In this document: positions 37,634 through 45,884 of the stretch, piece after piece | Position numbering within the stretch: position 1 is the first letter of the stretch | Layout: the number at the start of each line of letters is the position of its first letter | DNA from: Corynebacterium pseudopelargi | Lineage (GTDB): Bacteria; Actinomycetota; Actinomycetes; Mycobacteriales; Mycobacteriaceae | Length of the DNA stretch: 64,000 bases | Assembly: GCF_003814005.1 (NCBI RefSeq) | Contig: NZ_CP033898.1 | Location: 62,001 to 126,000, forward strand | Direction of reading: 5' to 3' | Made by a program: the position numbers and the translations under genes | Notes under the pieces: model-generated | What the model saw: only the letters and a program-made list of their open reading frames with translations | Told to the model about the DNA's origin: nothing | Databases searched by the model: none

Positions 37634-38629
37634 TTGTTTAAGCGCAACGTCGATGGTCCGAGTTTGCGGGAGCGAATCGCAAACTACACGTCTGGCGCCT
37701 CTATCGCCGGCATTGCGCTATCGGTGATAGCCATGGCCATCGGCTATGCCGCACTCATTGGATTTCCGCTGATCTATGGAAAAACTGGTCTGCTGCCTGC
37801 AGCACTGTTTGCAGTGGTGTTTGTGCTGCCTTCCGGTTGGTACTTTTGGCACCTCAGCAGACGCAACCGGGCCGGCATGGAGCCAGAAACCTATAACGCC
37901 GCCGTGGATCGCAAGTGGCGCTTTGTTGTTCCAGCCGCCGCGGTAGCTTTTGTGGCAGGCTGCGTGAGCTTGAGCGGCCTTGAACGCCTAGGACCTGTGG
38001 ATCCACCTAAAGTCTTTGACAAAATTGACGGCAAGACCTCCAGGCCAGAGCCAACAAAGAGCGAAGAACCCTCCGAAGAAGAACAACCGGAGGAAACCTC
38101 TTCTCCGCAACCGAGTGCGACTTCAACAACGCGAACCAGCGAAACGCGCACTGAGGAAAACCAGGACCCAACACGCACAGAAGAAGCAGAGACAAACAAC
38201 CGGCAACCTGAAAGCTCTCCAGAACAGCGCCCGACGAGGGCTACCCCTTCTCCTTCTAGACAACCCAGCCGACCTTCCCAGGACAATGAAAACCAAAATC
38301 CCGGTGCAGGCGACGGTCAAGGCGAAAACACCGAAAGCGAAACGCCCACCACAACCCCTGGTGGCGATCCGGATAGCGATGGTGGCAGCGAGGATGATAG
38401 CGAGGCACCAGTCGAAGGTGATGAGGGCGAAGATGTGCCAACGCCTTCGGTGAGCCGAGAAGCATCGGCGGATAACACTCAGCCCAACGCCTCGGCCGTG
38501 GCCTATTCCACCAGGACCCAACCAGCTTCTACGAGCACTGTTGAGCCTGAAGATGCAGGCGCGCAAGATTCTGATTCTGCGGCACAGCCTGATTCTGAAC
38601 CCCAGCCCGAAGGGCCTGCGGCAAGCTAA
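37634..38629 (+). CDS. Membrane protein with long acidic Ser/Thr/Pro/Glu-rich tail
   Basis: 331 residues, TTG start at 37634 after GAAAGGCGG. Three hydrophobic segments in the first 120 residues (ASIAGIALSVIAMAIGYAAL, LLPAALFAVVFVLPSGWYF, FVVPAAAVAFVAGCVSLSGL) are followed by about 190 residues of low complexity rich in E, S, T, P and D. The tail is probably disordered and extracytoplasmic, perhaps a wall spacer or glycosylated stalk. No sortase motif. The family is not recognised. Next to the LCP gene, but a 106-base gap separates them. Confidence 0.72.
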   Translation: MFKRNVDGPSLRERIANYTSGASIAGIALSVIAMAIGYAALIGFPLIYGKTGLLPAALFAVVFVLPSGWYFWHLSRRNRAGMEPETYNAAVDRKWRFVVPAAAVAFVAGCVSLSGLERLGPVDPPKVFDKIDGKTSRPEPTKSEEPSEEEQPEETSSPQPSATSTTRTSETRTEENQDPTRTEEAETNNRQPESSPEQRPTRATPSPSRQPSRPSQDNENQNPGAGDGQGENTESETPTTTPGGDPDSDGGSEDDSEAPVEGDEGEDVPTPSVSREASADNTQPNASAVAYSTRTQPASTSTVEPEDAGAQDSDSAAQPDSEPQPEGPAAS

Positions 38630-38672
38630 GATCCCTGGCCTGGTGTGCGCCGGGGGCGTGGAGGATAAGACC

Positions 38673-38701
38673 TTGGCAGCGTGATTCCTGCGTGCTGCCA
38701 A
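38673..38701 (+). terminator. Hairpin after the Ser/Thr/Pro-rich membrane protein
   Basis: TTGGCAGC (38673-38680) pairs with GCTGCCAA (38694-38701), 13-base loop. It lies in the gap before tag. No T run follows on the + strand. Confidence 0.55.
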
Positions 38702-38823
38702 AACATTAAGCTGCGCCCCGAAAGCCAAAGGTATTTTGCAAAGAAAAACCAATTGCGGTGTCTTTTGAAGTGATATTCAGGCTGAGAAGCTATGACACGC
38801 TAGGCCAGAAAAAGGAGCACACC

Positions 38824-39432
38824 ATGCCAGCAACTGAACAGCACCAGCCAGCACCGGACCTTATCCTTGGCGAAGACGGAAGGCTGCGCCCGCCTTGGGC
38901 GGCGGAATCTTTAGCGCTGCAGCACTATTACGACTACGAGTGGGGCAGGCCCGTGCGCAGCGAATCGGGCATGCTTGAGCGCCTCATCCTCGAAGGCTTC
39001 CAGGCAGGCTTGAGCTGGAAAACGATCCTGCATAAGCGCGAGGCCTTCCGTGATCGCTTTGCGCATTTTGATCCAGACCTGCTGGCGCAGTTTGGGGAGG
39101 GGGAAGTTGCAGAGCTTCTGCAATGCGCCGACATTATTCGCAATCGCCGGAAGATTGAGTCGGCCATCAACAATGCCCGCGCCACCATCGCTTTGCGTGA
39201 GCACGGCGGCTTGGTGGATTTTCTTGAGCAATTCACACCTGCTGTGCACCAGCGCCCGCGCAGCGTTGCTGCCACGCCGAGTGTGTCTGAAGAATCTCAG
39301 GCGATGGCCAAGGCCCTCAAGCGCCATGGCTTTAGCTTTGTAGGCCCTACGACCTGCTATGCGCTCATGCAAGCACTTGGCATGGTTGATGATCGCCCCG
39401 TGGGCGCTGCCCCTTTGCTTGAACAATCGTGA
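38824..39432 (+). CDS. tag: DNA-3-methyladenine glycosylase I
   Basis: 202 residues of the Tag family: YHDYEWG-like start HYYDYEWGRPV, ERLILEGFQAGLSWKTILHK with the substrate-pocket region, FGEGEVAELLQCADIIRNRRKIESAINNA, and SFVGPTTCYALMQALGMVDD near the end. It removes 3-methyladenine from alkylated DNA. The start at 38824 follows AAAAAGGAGCACACC; a longer frame upstream lacks support. The stop overlaps the short-chain dehydrogenase region that follows. Confidence 0.94.
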   Translation: MPATEQHQPAPDLILGEDGRLRPPWAAESLALQHYYDYEWGRPVRSESGMLERLILEGFQAGLSWKTILHKREAFRDRFAHFDPDLLAQFGEGEVAELLQCADIIRNRRKIESAINNARATIALREHGGLVDFLEQFTPAVHQRPRSVAATPSVSEESQAMAKALKRHGFSFVGPTTCYALMQALGMVDDRPVGAAPLLEQS

Positions 39433-39443
39433 ACAATGGGGGC

Positions 39444-40187
39444 ATGACTGAGCAAGCACATAAGCAAGCACATGAGCAAGCAACTAAGAAAGTAGCCGTT
39501 GTTACTGGCGCGTCTTCTGGCATTGGTGCCGCTAGCGCGCGAGCACTGGCAGCCGATGGCTGGCATGTGATTTTAGGTGCGCGCAGGCTGGAGCGCATGC
39601 AGGCCATTGCCCAGGAGATTGGTGGTGAGGCCATCGCCTTAGATGTGAGTGATCAAGGCAGTGTCGATGCCTTCGCCGAGCAGGTGCAACGCTGCGATCT
39701 ATTGGTCAACAATGCCGGCGGTGCCATCGGCTTGGATGCTGTAGCCGATGCCAATGTAGAAGAGTGGCAGCGCATGTATGAGATCAATGTGCTTGGGACC
39801 TTGAGGGTGAGCAAGGCGCTGTTGCCAAAGCTGCGTGAGGCCAATGGGCACATCATCAATATGAGTTCTGTTGCTGGTATTGCGCCTTATGCTGGCGGCG
39901 CTGGCTATAACGCGGCGAAGTTTGGGCTCAGCGCTATGACCAAGGTGATGCGCATCGAATTAGCTGAGCAGCATTTGCGCATCTCAGAGATCAATCCTGG
40001 GCGCGTGGAAACCGATTTTTCTCTGGTGCGTTTCCGCGGTGATCAGCAGCAGGCGGAAAAGGTCTATGCCGATAAGCTCAATTTGCGTGCAGAAGACATT
40101 GCCGAGGCCGTGCGCTGGATTGCGGCCTGCCCGGCGCACATGAACATCGACCGCATGGTGATCACCCCGCAAGACCAAGTGATCTAG
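39444..40187 (+). CDS. Short-chain dehydrogenase/reductase
   Basis: 247 residues from ATG 39444; a GTG at 39429 overlapping the tag stop is the alternative. NAD(P) loop VVTGASSGIGAASARAL, NNAGG, MSSVAG and the active-site YNAAK are all present, as in YdfG-like serine/3-hydroxy acid dehydrogenases. The N-terminus has a repeated AHKQAHEQAT from a short tandem repeat in the DNA. The substrate is not certain. The last codons and stop (GTGATCTAGAAGATAG) resemble half of the ATATAT palindrome. Confidence 0.88.
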   Translation: MTEQAHKQAHEQATKKVAVVTGASSGIGAASARALAADGWHVILGARRLERMQAIAQEIGGEAIALDVSDQGSVDAFAEQVQRCDLLVNNAGGAIGLDAVADANVEEWQRMYEINVLGTLRVSKALLPKLREANGHIINMSSVAGIAPYAGGAGYNAAKFGLSAMTKVMRIELAEQHLRISEINPGRVETDFSLVRFRGDQQQAEKVYADKLNLRAEDIAEAVRWIAACPAHMNIDRMVITPQDQVI

Positions 40188-40195
40188 AAGATAGA

Positions 40196-40492
40196 ATGCC
40201 AGCTATGCAGCCAGTTGAAGTCACCATCCGGGACCAATCCATCAAGCTTGGGCAATTTATCAAGCTTGCCAACCTCGTCGAAAGCGGCGGTGCCGCCAAG
40301 GAGGCCATTGCTCAAGGCGAGGTCACCGTCAATGGTGAGGTCGATACCCGCCGCGGCAAGACCTTAAGAGAAGGCGACGTGGTGTGCGTTGATCAGCTTT
40401 GCGCCAAGGTGGTGTGCGGCGAAGATGATGATTATTTCGATGAAGCCACCGCCGATGACGACTTTGACCCCGAAGTGTGGAGGAATCTCTAA
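40196..40492 (+). CDS. Small S4-domain RNA-binding protein
   Basis: 98 residues. The S4 core GQFIKLANLVESGGAAKEAI and VTVNGEVDTRRGKTLREGDVV match the YbcJ/RQC-P-like group of small S4 proteins, which bind structured RNA, often ribosomal. The acidic C-tail DDDYFDEATADDDFDP is unusual. The AGAAG before the ATG comes from the half-palindrome-like word at the preceding stop. The stop TAA overlaps the next start by one base. Confidence 0.88.
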   Translation: MPAMQPVEVTIRDQSIKLGQFIKLANLVESGGAAKEAIAQGEVTVNGEVDTRRGKTLREGDVVCVDQLCAKVVCGEDDDYFDEATADDDFDPEVWRNL

Positions 40493-41292
40493 TGCCAGCT
40501 TTCCAGGCCGAACCCGGCATGCCCTATTGGATTGACCTCAGCACCAGCGATATCCGCAAATCCTCCCACTTCTATGCCGAGTTGCTCGGCTGGGAGATCG
40601 AGACCTTCGATAACGGCTATCGCCTTGCCCGCCTCCAGGGTCTTCCCGTGGCGGGTTTTATGCCCGCGCCCGAGGATTCACCGCAGCCCGATACTTGGGT
40701 CACGTACTTCTTTAGCGAGGACATTCACGCCGATTGCCAGCAGATCGAGCAGCTCGGCGGCCGCGTGCTCGCCAACCCCGCCGAGGTGCGCCTTGGCCTC
40801 ATGGCCTTGTGCGTGGATACCGCCGGCGCTTTGGTTGGTCTGATCCAACCTGCGGGCGAGGATAGCTTCATTGCCGCCGGCGAGCCCGGCACCCCCGTGT
40901 GGCACGAGCTGACCTGCACCACCAACTATGAGCAGGCCGTGGAGTTTTATCGCAGCCTTTTTGCTTGGATGACAGCCGCCATGGACGAGATGGAGTACAC
41001 CACAGCGCTTGTCGACGGCGCGGCCTTCGCCGGCGTGTTCAACGCCGAAGGGCAGTTCCCGCCGCAGGTTCCAAGCTTCTGGCAAAGCTACCTGGGCGTG
41101 CGCGACATCGATGAAGCAGTAGCGAAGGTGCCAGAACTTGGCGGCGAGGTCATCCGCGAACCCTGGGATTCACCCTTTGGTCGCATGAGCATCATCGCCG
41201 ATAGCACCGGCGCCACCTGCACCCTGTGCGAAGTTGATGAGCCCGTAGAAGAACCACGCGAATCCGACCCCCTCGAAGGCATTGAGCTCTAA
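40492..41292 (+). CDS. Two-domain VOC (glyoxalase/bleomycin-resistance-like) protein
   Basis: 266 residues with two tandem VOC domains. Domain 1: PYWIDLSTSDIRKSSHFYAE and LGWEIE. Domain 2: WHELTCTTNYEQAVEFYRSL and the end FGRMSIIADSTGATCTL. It matches the actinobacterial two-VOC family related to hydroxylase or glyoxalase-like proteins. Function unknown. The start at 40492 follows GAGGAATCTCTA and overlaps the S4 gene stop by one base. Confidence 0.87.
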   Translation: MPAFQAEPGMPYWIDLSTSDIRKSSHFYAELLGWEIETFDNGYRLARLQGLPVAGFMPAPEDSPQPDTWVTYFFSEDIHADCQQIEQLGGRVLANPAEVRLGLMALCVDTAGALVGLIQPAGEDSFIAAGEPGTPVWHELTCTTNYEQAVEFYRSLFAWMTAAMDEMEYTTALVDGAAFAGVFNAEGQFPPQVPSFWQSYLGVRDIDEAVAKVPELGGEVIREPWDSPFGRMSIIADSTGATCTLCEVDEPVEEPRESDPLEGIEL

Positions 41293-41572
41293 AGCAGAAC
41301 TCAGCGAACTTGAGGCCGCGGTACTCGAAGCCGTCGACGCCATCCCCGAAGGCCAGGTGCGCTCCTATGGCGATATTGCCGACGAGCTCGGCTGCAGCCC
41401 TCGCCAAGTTGGGCGCATCATGGCCTTGTTTGGTGCCAGCAGCAATTGGTGGCGCGTTGTTCGCGCCGATGGCACCTCGGCGGTAGCCGAGCGTGCCAAA
41501 GCCTACTGGGCCAAAGAGGGCATTGCGCACACTAAGCGCGGCGTTAGTCCAAAAATGCTGCGACGTCCCTAA
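41282..41572 (+). CDS. Alkyltransferase-like (ATL) MGMT-domain protein
   Basis: 96 residues covering only the DNA-binding helix-turn-helix half of O6-alkylguanine transferases: IPEGQVRSYGDIADELGCS and RQVGRIMALFGASSNWWRVV. The catalytic PCHR motif is replaced by NWWR, with Trp in the Cys place, so it cannot accept alkyl groups. It should instead flag alkylated guanine for nucleotide excision repair, as known ATL proteins do. TTG start at 41282 inside the VOC gene end. Its own end overlaps the convergent hydrolase by 29 bases. Confidence 0.85.
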   Translation: MSSKAELSELEAAVLEAVDAIPEGQVRSYGDIADELGCSPRQVGRIMALFGASSNWWRVVRADGTSAVAERAKAYWAKEGIAHTKRGVSPKMLRRP

Positions 41573-42410
41573 CCCGCTCGCGCGCCACCTCTGGGGTGCT
41601 CAGGCGATGTTCAGAAACGTAGTGCTTGACCTGCGCTTGTTCCTCTGCCCACTCGTAGCGCCCCGCGATCGCATCATTGCTGGCAACCTGCAACAAGGTG
41701 GCATCTGCGTTGATGCGCTGCGGAAATGCTGCCTGGCCACGAACCTCATCTGGCAACATCGAGAGATCCAGGTGCGGGAAGGTAAGCGCCAGACGATCAA
41801 AGTGCACATCACAAAGCACCGCCAGCGCAGCACCAGAAGAATAGCCCCAGCCCACCAAAGCCTTCGGAGCTTGGGTGTCGCGGATCCACGCTGCAGCCTT
41901 TTGCACCGCAGCACTTACCTGCGCCAAGGTGTGCTCAGGGACGAGCGGATAATCCAGATCCAAGAAGGTCACACCCGAAAGGTTGGCCACCGCTGCAACA
42001 TCGGGGCGCCAGGCATGCTCCAAAGCCACCCCTGAACCTTTCCACCATCCACCGGGATGCAGCGAAATGCCCCACACCCCGCTGGGCTTTTTGGGGCGGA
42101 TGATCATGCCACCAACTTCTGGCACCTCCGTGGTCTCTGCACCCAGGCCGAAGGCCACACCAGGGGTTGAATGATCCACCGCCGCGCCCAACATGATCAT
42201 CGCGGCATGGGTGCTGCGATCAGCTAAACGAGCATCATAAGTGTCGGCTTCAGCCGGGTCGCTGGGGTGATCAGACCACGGCGGGTTCTTCTCGGGCTGC
42301 TCATAGTGGGCATAAATATATGAGGCAAGCTGTTCGAGCTGCTCCTCGCGGCTCATCTCTCGCTCGCGGCCACCAATTTCCCACTGCTCACGCATCTGTT
42401 GATCATCCAT
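41544..42410 (-). CDS. Alpha/beta hydrolase
   Basis: 288 residues. The oxyanion-type stretch SLHPGGWWKGSG and the nucleophile elbow GWGYSSGAALAV mark an alpha/beta hydrolase with catalytic Ser. The late HRLSTPEVARERV includes the likely catalytic His. No signal peptide. The substrate is unknown. It directly follows the M13 peptidase gene (4-base gap), so the two are probably co-transcribed. Confidence 0.82.
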   Translation of the reverse strand: MDDQQMREQWEIGGREREMSREEQLEQLASYIYAHYEQPEKNPPWSDHPSDPAEADTYDARLADRSTHAAMIMLGAAVDHSTPGVAFGLGAETTEVPEVGGMIIRPKKPSGVWGISLHPGGWWKGSGVALEHAWRPDVAAVANLSGVTFLDLDYPLVPEHTLAQVSAAVQKAAAWIRDTQAPKALVGWGYSSGAALAVLCDVHFDRLALTFPHLDLSMLPDEVRGQAAFPQRINADATLLQVASNDAIAGRYEWAEEQAQVKHYVSEHRLSTPEVARERVRDVAAFLD

Positions 42411-42414
42411 GCTG

Positions 42415-44355
42415 CTACCAGATCCGCACGCGCTGCTCGGGGGCCAGCCACATCTTCGAGCCCTCTTCTACATCAAAGGCCTGATAGAGCTCGGCGATAT
42501 TGGCCGCAATCACATTGCAGCGGAACTCAGCAGGGGAGTGGGGATCCACCGCCAAGTATTGCTGGGCAAGCTCCGGGCGGATCTTGGAACGCCACACGCG
42601 AGCCCACGACATAAACAGCCGCTGCAATCCAGAAAACTCCTTGCCTTCCAGCGAGGAATCGGCACCGGAGGCGTCGACAAGCTGCTTTGGCGCAGTCTCG
42701 AAATCTAAGCCCTCATCTTCTAGATATTTGCGATACGCCACCACGGCAATACCCAAACCGCCTAGATCACCAATGTTTTCACCCAGTGTGAAACGGCCAT
42801 TGACACCCGTGGTCTCAACACCAGCCTGCTCAAGGACACTCGGGACCAAACCATTGAACTGCTCCACCAAACGGGAGGTGAGATCATCAAAGGCCTCACG
42901 ATCCTCCTGCGTCCACCAAGCATTCAAATTGCCATCGCCGTCATACTGCGAACCCTGATCATCAAAACCATGACCAATCTCGTGGCCAATCACCGCACCA
43001 ATGGCGCCAAACTTCTCCGCCGCATCATCTTCAGGAGCATAAAAAGGCGGACGCAAAATCGCAGCAGGGAACGTGATGTCATTGACCACCGGATTATAAA
43101 AAGCATTCACCGTCTGCGGAGTAGTGACCCACTCGTCACGATCAGCAGGCTTGCCAATCTTGGCCAACTCATAATCATGATTAAACGCAGCACCGGCACG
43201 AACATTCGCCACCAACTGCTCACCCTCGGCAGCGAACTCCAAACCCTCAAAACTGCGCCAACGATCCGGATAACCAATCTTGGCCTTGAACTTATCCAAC
43301 TTCTCCAAAGCACGCTGGCGCGTAATCGGCGTCATCCACTCCAACTGCCCAATGCGCTCGCGATACGCAGCAATCAAATAATCCACCAGCCGCACCATCT
43401 CTTCCTTAGAAGAAGCAGGGAAGTGCTCAGCCACAAAGAACTGACCCAACTCCTCACCCACCAGCGACTCAACCAGACCCAAACCACGCTTCCAACGATC
43501 CCGCTGCTGCGTAGCGCCCGAAAGCTTCACCCCATAAAACTCAAAATCAGCCCTCGAAACCTCCGGATCCAACACCCCCGCACGCGCATGCAACACATGC
43601 CACAACATCCACGCACGCCACTGATCCAAACGATCCTCAACCAACAAACTCTCAAGATGATCCACAAACGACGGCATCATCACATTCACACGAAACTCCG
43701 GCAAACCCGCAGCCCGCAACAACGCCTGCACCCGCTCAGGCAACTGACCCAACTCACGAGGGTTATACGTCTTCACCGCATCACGAGACATCACCACATC
43801 CCAATGGCCAGCAGCAATCTCCTTTTCCAACGCCACCACATCAGCAGCCAAATCCTCAGCACCACGGCCATCAGGAAGATCCAACAACCCCAACATCTTC
43901 GCCACATGGCTCTCATAAGCCGCCAACAACTCCGCATGAGCCGGATCCCGATAATAGGCCTCATCAGGCAAACCAAGGCCACTTTGCATCAACCAAGCAA
44001 CCGACTCCTCAGCACCAGCATCCTTCGCCACAAAACACCCCAAAGGCGAACCAACACCCACACGATCCAAACGCCCCAAAGCCTCAACCAGCTCACCTAC
44101 CGAGCCAACCGAAACCAAATCAGCATCCAACACCCCCAAACCAGCACGAACAACCCCATCAACATCCATAAACGACGCAAACAAACGCCCCGCCCGCGAA
44201 TCACCCTCAGCCTCAACCAACGCACGCACATCCGACTCAGCACGATCACGCAACGCATAAAACGTGCCATCCACACCCCGATCATCCGGAATCACATGCG
44301 ACTCCAACCAAGGACCATTCACCAAAGAAAACAAATCACGCAAAACAACAGTCAT
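42415..44355 (-). CDS. M13-family zinc metallopeptidase (PepO/neprilysin-like)
   Basis: 646 residues from ATG 44355; an upstream start lacks support. The zinc motif is HEIGH in AVIGHEIGHGFDDQGSQYDG. NAFYNPVVNDITFPAAILRPPFY and GENIGDLGG (third zinc ligand region) are standard M13 signatures. No signal peptide, so a cytoplasmic oligopeptidase as in related actinobacteria. The + strand across 42.7-44.4 kb is strongly C+A-rich. The stretch KYLEDEG (DNA 42711-42727) reads like half of the ATATAT palindrome in the LLDIYLED frame. Confidence 0.93.
   Translation of the reverse strand: MTVVLRDLFSLVNGPWLESHVIPDDRGVDGTFYALRDRAESDVRALVEAEGDSRAGRLFASFMDVDGVVRAGLGVLDADLVSVGSVGELVEALGRLDRVGVGSPLGCFVAKDAGAEESVAWLMQSGLGLPDEAYYRDPAHAELLAAYESHVAKMLGLLDLPDGRGAEDLAADVVALEKEIAAGHWDVVMSRDAVKTYNPRELGQLPERVQALLRAAGLPEFRVNVMMPSFVDHLESLLVEDRLDQWRAWMLWHVLHARAGVLDPEVSRADFEFYGVKLSGATQQRDRWKRGLGLVESLVGEELGQFFVAEHFPASSKEEMVRLVDYLIAAYRERIGQLEWMTPITRQRALEKLDKFKAKIGYPDRWRSFEGLEFAAEGEQLVANVRAGAAFNHDYELAKIGKPADRDEWVTTPQTVNAFYNPVVNDITFPAAILRPPFYAPEDDAAEKFGAIGAVIGHEIGHGFDDQGSQYDGDGNLNAWWTQEDREAFDDLTSRLVEQFNGLVPSVLEQAGVETTGVNGRFTLGENIGDLGGLGIAVVAYRKYLEDEGLDFETAPKQLVDASGADSSLEGKEFSGLQRLFMSWARVWRSKIRPELAQQYLAVDPHSPAEFRCNVIAANIAELYQAFDVEEGSKMWLAPEQRVRIW
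42711..42727. repeat. Possible half copy of the ATATAT palindrome in the M13 peptidase gene
   Basis: CCTCATCTTCTAGATAT matches one arm plus the start of the core; the other arm is missing. On the minus strand it is read as YLEDEG, the same frame used by full copies. Confidence 0.45.
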
Positions 44356-44398
44356 ACGCCCCACAATAGCGCCCAACAAACACGGTAACCTCAGACAC

Positions 44399-44944
44399 AT
44401 GGCGTACTACCAGTTCAGGCCGCGGTTGAATAAACGCACATGGGCCGCCACCCTCTCTCTTCTAGCTATATATCTAGGAGGGCCGGTATTGGCTGCCCAA
44501 ATGATCCCCGTGATCGACTCCAAACCAACCCCGGTTTACCTCGGCTCAGAAGCCGAAGACTGGGCCATCCCCTTAATCGACGTCGATGGAAGCCCCGTGC
44601 GATGCGTTGAAACCATCGGCGATACCTTCCAAGCAACCTGGGACTGCGGCGACGCCACCATCGAATCCAGCGTGGTGACAGGAAGCAAAAACCAAGACAA
44701 CACATTCCAGCGATACCTGCGAGCCAACGGCCTTGAAGCCGCCCAATGGGAATACAAAGGCAACCTTCGCAGCGCCCACAACTCCTTCAACGGCGGCGCC
44801 ATGAGCTTGGCACGCAACATCGACGGGGTTGAATACACCCTGCTGGTGTACGTATCCGGCGAAAACTTCGGCCCGCTATACAACCTCGCCCTCAACGAGC
44901 TCATTGAAGAAAACGAGCAGACCAAGGACATTGCCCGCGCATGA
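44399..44944 (+). CDS. Secreted protein whose signal peptide contains a palindrome copy
   Basis: 181 residues. The N-terminus is a signal peptide: basic MAYYQFRPRLNKR, core TWAATLSLLAIYLGGPVLA, likely cut after LAA. The hydrophobic core is partly encoded by palindrome copy 2. The mature part of about 150 residues has no known motif; two Cys in SPVRCVETIGDTFQATWDCGD could pair. Divergent from the M13 gene by 43 bases and coupled by a four-base overlap to the PrsW-like gene. Unknown family, probably extracytoplasmic. Confidence 0.72.
   Translation: MAYYQFRPRLNKRTWAATLSLLAIYLGGPVLAAQMIPVIDSKPTPVYLGSEAEDWAIPLIDVDGSPVRCVETIGDTFQATWDCGDATIESSVVTGSKNQDNTFQRYLRANGLEAAQWEYKGNLRSAHNSFNGGAMSLARNIDGVEYTLLVYVSGENFGPLYNLALNELIEENEQTKDIARA
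44451..44482. repeat. ATATAT palindrome copy 2, inside a signal peptide
   Basis: Core TTCTAGCTATATATCTAGGA with C/T-rich left and G/A-rich right flanks (CCCTCTC and GGAGGG). Translated LSLLAIYLGG in the secreted protein. Confidence 0.9.
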
Positions 44945-45828
44945 GCTACCACGAAAACGTCGAAAAGCTAAGAGGATTCAACATCGCCCTATGGATCCTG
45001 GTGATCGCGGGCCTTGGGGTGACGTTGCTGAGCCTGCTGGGAACCGTGCTGCTTTCACCCACCGCCTCTCTTCTAGGTATATGTCTAGCAGGGGTGTATC
45101 TGGTGGGGTTTGGTGCGCTGCTACGCTTCAGCGGCCTCTGGCCCAAAACGGCCCCGGTTTGGTGGTGGGTTGCTTCGCTGGCGTGGGGCGCGGGTGTTTC
45201 TTTTGGTTTGGTCATGCTCTCGGGCGAGGCATGGATGACGCTCACAGACAACTTGGGTTGGGAGATCGTCACCGCCAGCTTCGCCGGCGCGTGGCCTGAG
45301 GAAGCCGCAAAAGCGCTGGGTGTGCTGCTGATCATGTACGGGGTGCGCGGCTGCACACGCCCCTGGCATGGATTCGTCACCGGCGGGCTCATCGGCCTGG
45401 GATTCGAGGTGTTTGAAAACCTGCTCTACGGCGGCGTGGGCGCCATCCTGGATCCCAACAGTGACCTAGAAGGAGCGACAACGATGTGGGCTTTGCGATT
45501 CATCGCAGGCCCAGGCCTCCACGTCTTCCTCACAGCGGTGGCCGGTTTCGGCATCGGTTTGGCCCTATTTTCCTACCGATGGGACAAAGTCCAAAGACTC
45601 CAAGCGCTGCTCAGCGGCCTCGCATGGTCATTCACACTGCACTTCGTCTGGAACATCCAATGGCCCCAATGGTGGATGCAACTCACCGGCATGTGCATCG
45701 TCGCCATCCTGCTCTACGGCACCGCCATCGGCATCTGGATATGGTCACGCCGCGCCATCCGCGAAGACCCCGGCGTGGTCGTTGTGAAACGGCCGGTGAC
45801 GAGGTTTGAGGAGCTGCCCGGCGCCTAG
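44941..45828 (+). CDS. PrsW-family intramembrane protease-like protein
   Basis: 295 residues with about eight membrane segments. It carries the PrsW motifs: the EE pair in GAWPEEAAKALGVL, GLIGLGFEVFENLLYG, and the later His residues in GPGLHVFLTAVAGFG and SFTLHFVWNIQW. PrsW cleaves anti-sigma factors in Bacillus; actinobacterial homologues have mostly unknown targets. The secreted protein upstream overlaps by four bases and could be a substrate. Membrane segment 2 (PTASLLGICLAGVYLVGFG) is partly encoded by palindrome copy 3. Confidence 0.88.
   Translation: MSYHENVEKLRGFNIALWILVIAGLGVTLLSLLGTVLLSPTASLLGICLAGVYLVGFGALLRFSGLWPKTAPVWWWVASLAWGAGVSFGLVMLSGEAWMTLTDNLGWEIVTASFAGAWPEEAAKALGVLLIMYGVRGCTRPWHGFVTGGLIGLGFEVFENLLYGGVGAILDPNSDLEGATTMWALRFIAGPGLHVFLTAVAGFGIGLALFSYRWDKVQRLQALLSGLAWSFTLHFVWNIQWPQWWMQLTGMCIVAILLYGTAIGIWIWSRRAIREDPGVVVVKRPVTRFEELPGA
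45062..45094. repeat. ATATAT palindrome copy 3, inside the PrsW-like gene
   Basis: Core TTCTAGGTATATGTCTAGCA, with CTCTC at left and GGGG at right. Translated ASLLGICLAG, within a membrane segment. Confidence 0.88.
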
Positions 45829-45850
45829 CCAGGACCTGCAGGTACTATGG

Positions 45851-45881
45851 CCCCCATCTTCTACATATATATCTAGGAGGA
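45851..45881. repeat. ATATAT palindrome copy 4, supplying a ribosome site
   Basis: CCCCCATCTTCTACATATAT then ATCTAGGAGGA. The right arm gives AGGAGG, four bases before the GTG start of the osmoprotectant-binding lipoprotein. Confidence 0.9.
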
Positions 45882-45884
45882 GCG

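Noticed and set aside
42970-44388. Long plus-strand open frame of 472 codons opposite the M13 peptidase gene
   Set aside because: It is composed almost only of T, R, H, Q, I, L, N, S and P residues without any motif. It results from the extreme C+A richness of the strand; the M13 protein on the other strand is clearly the gene.
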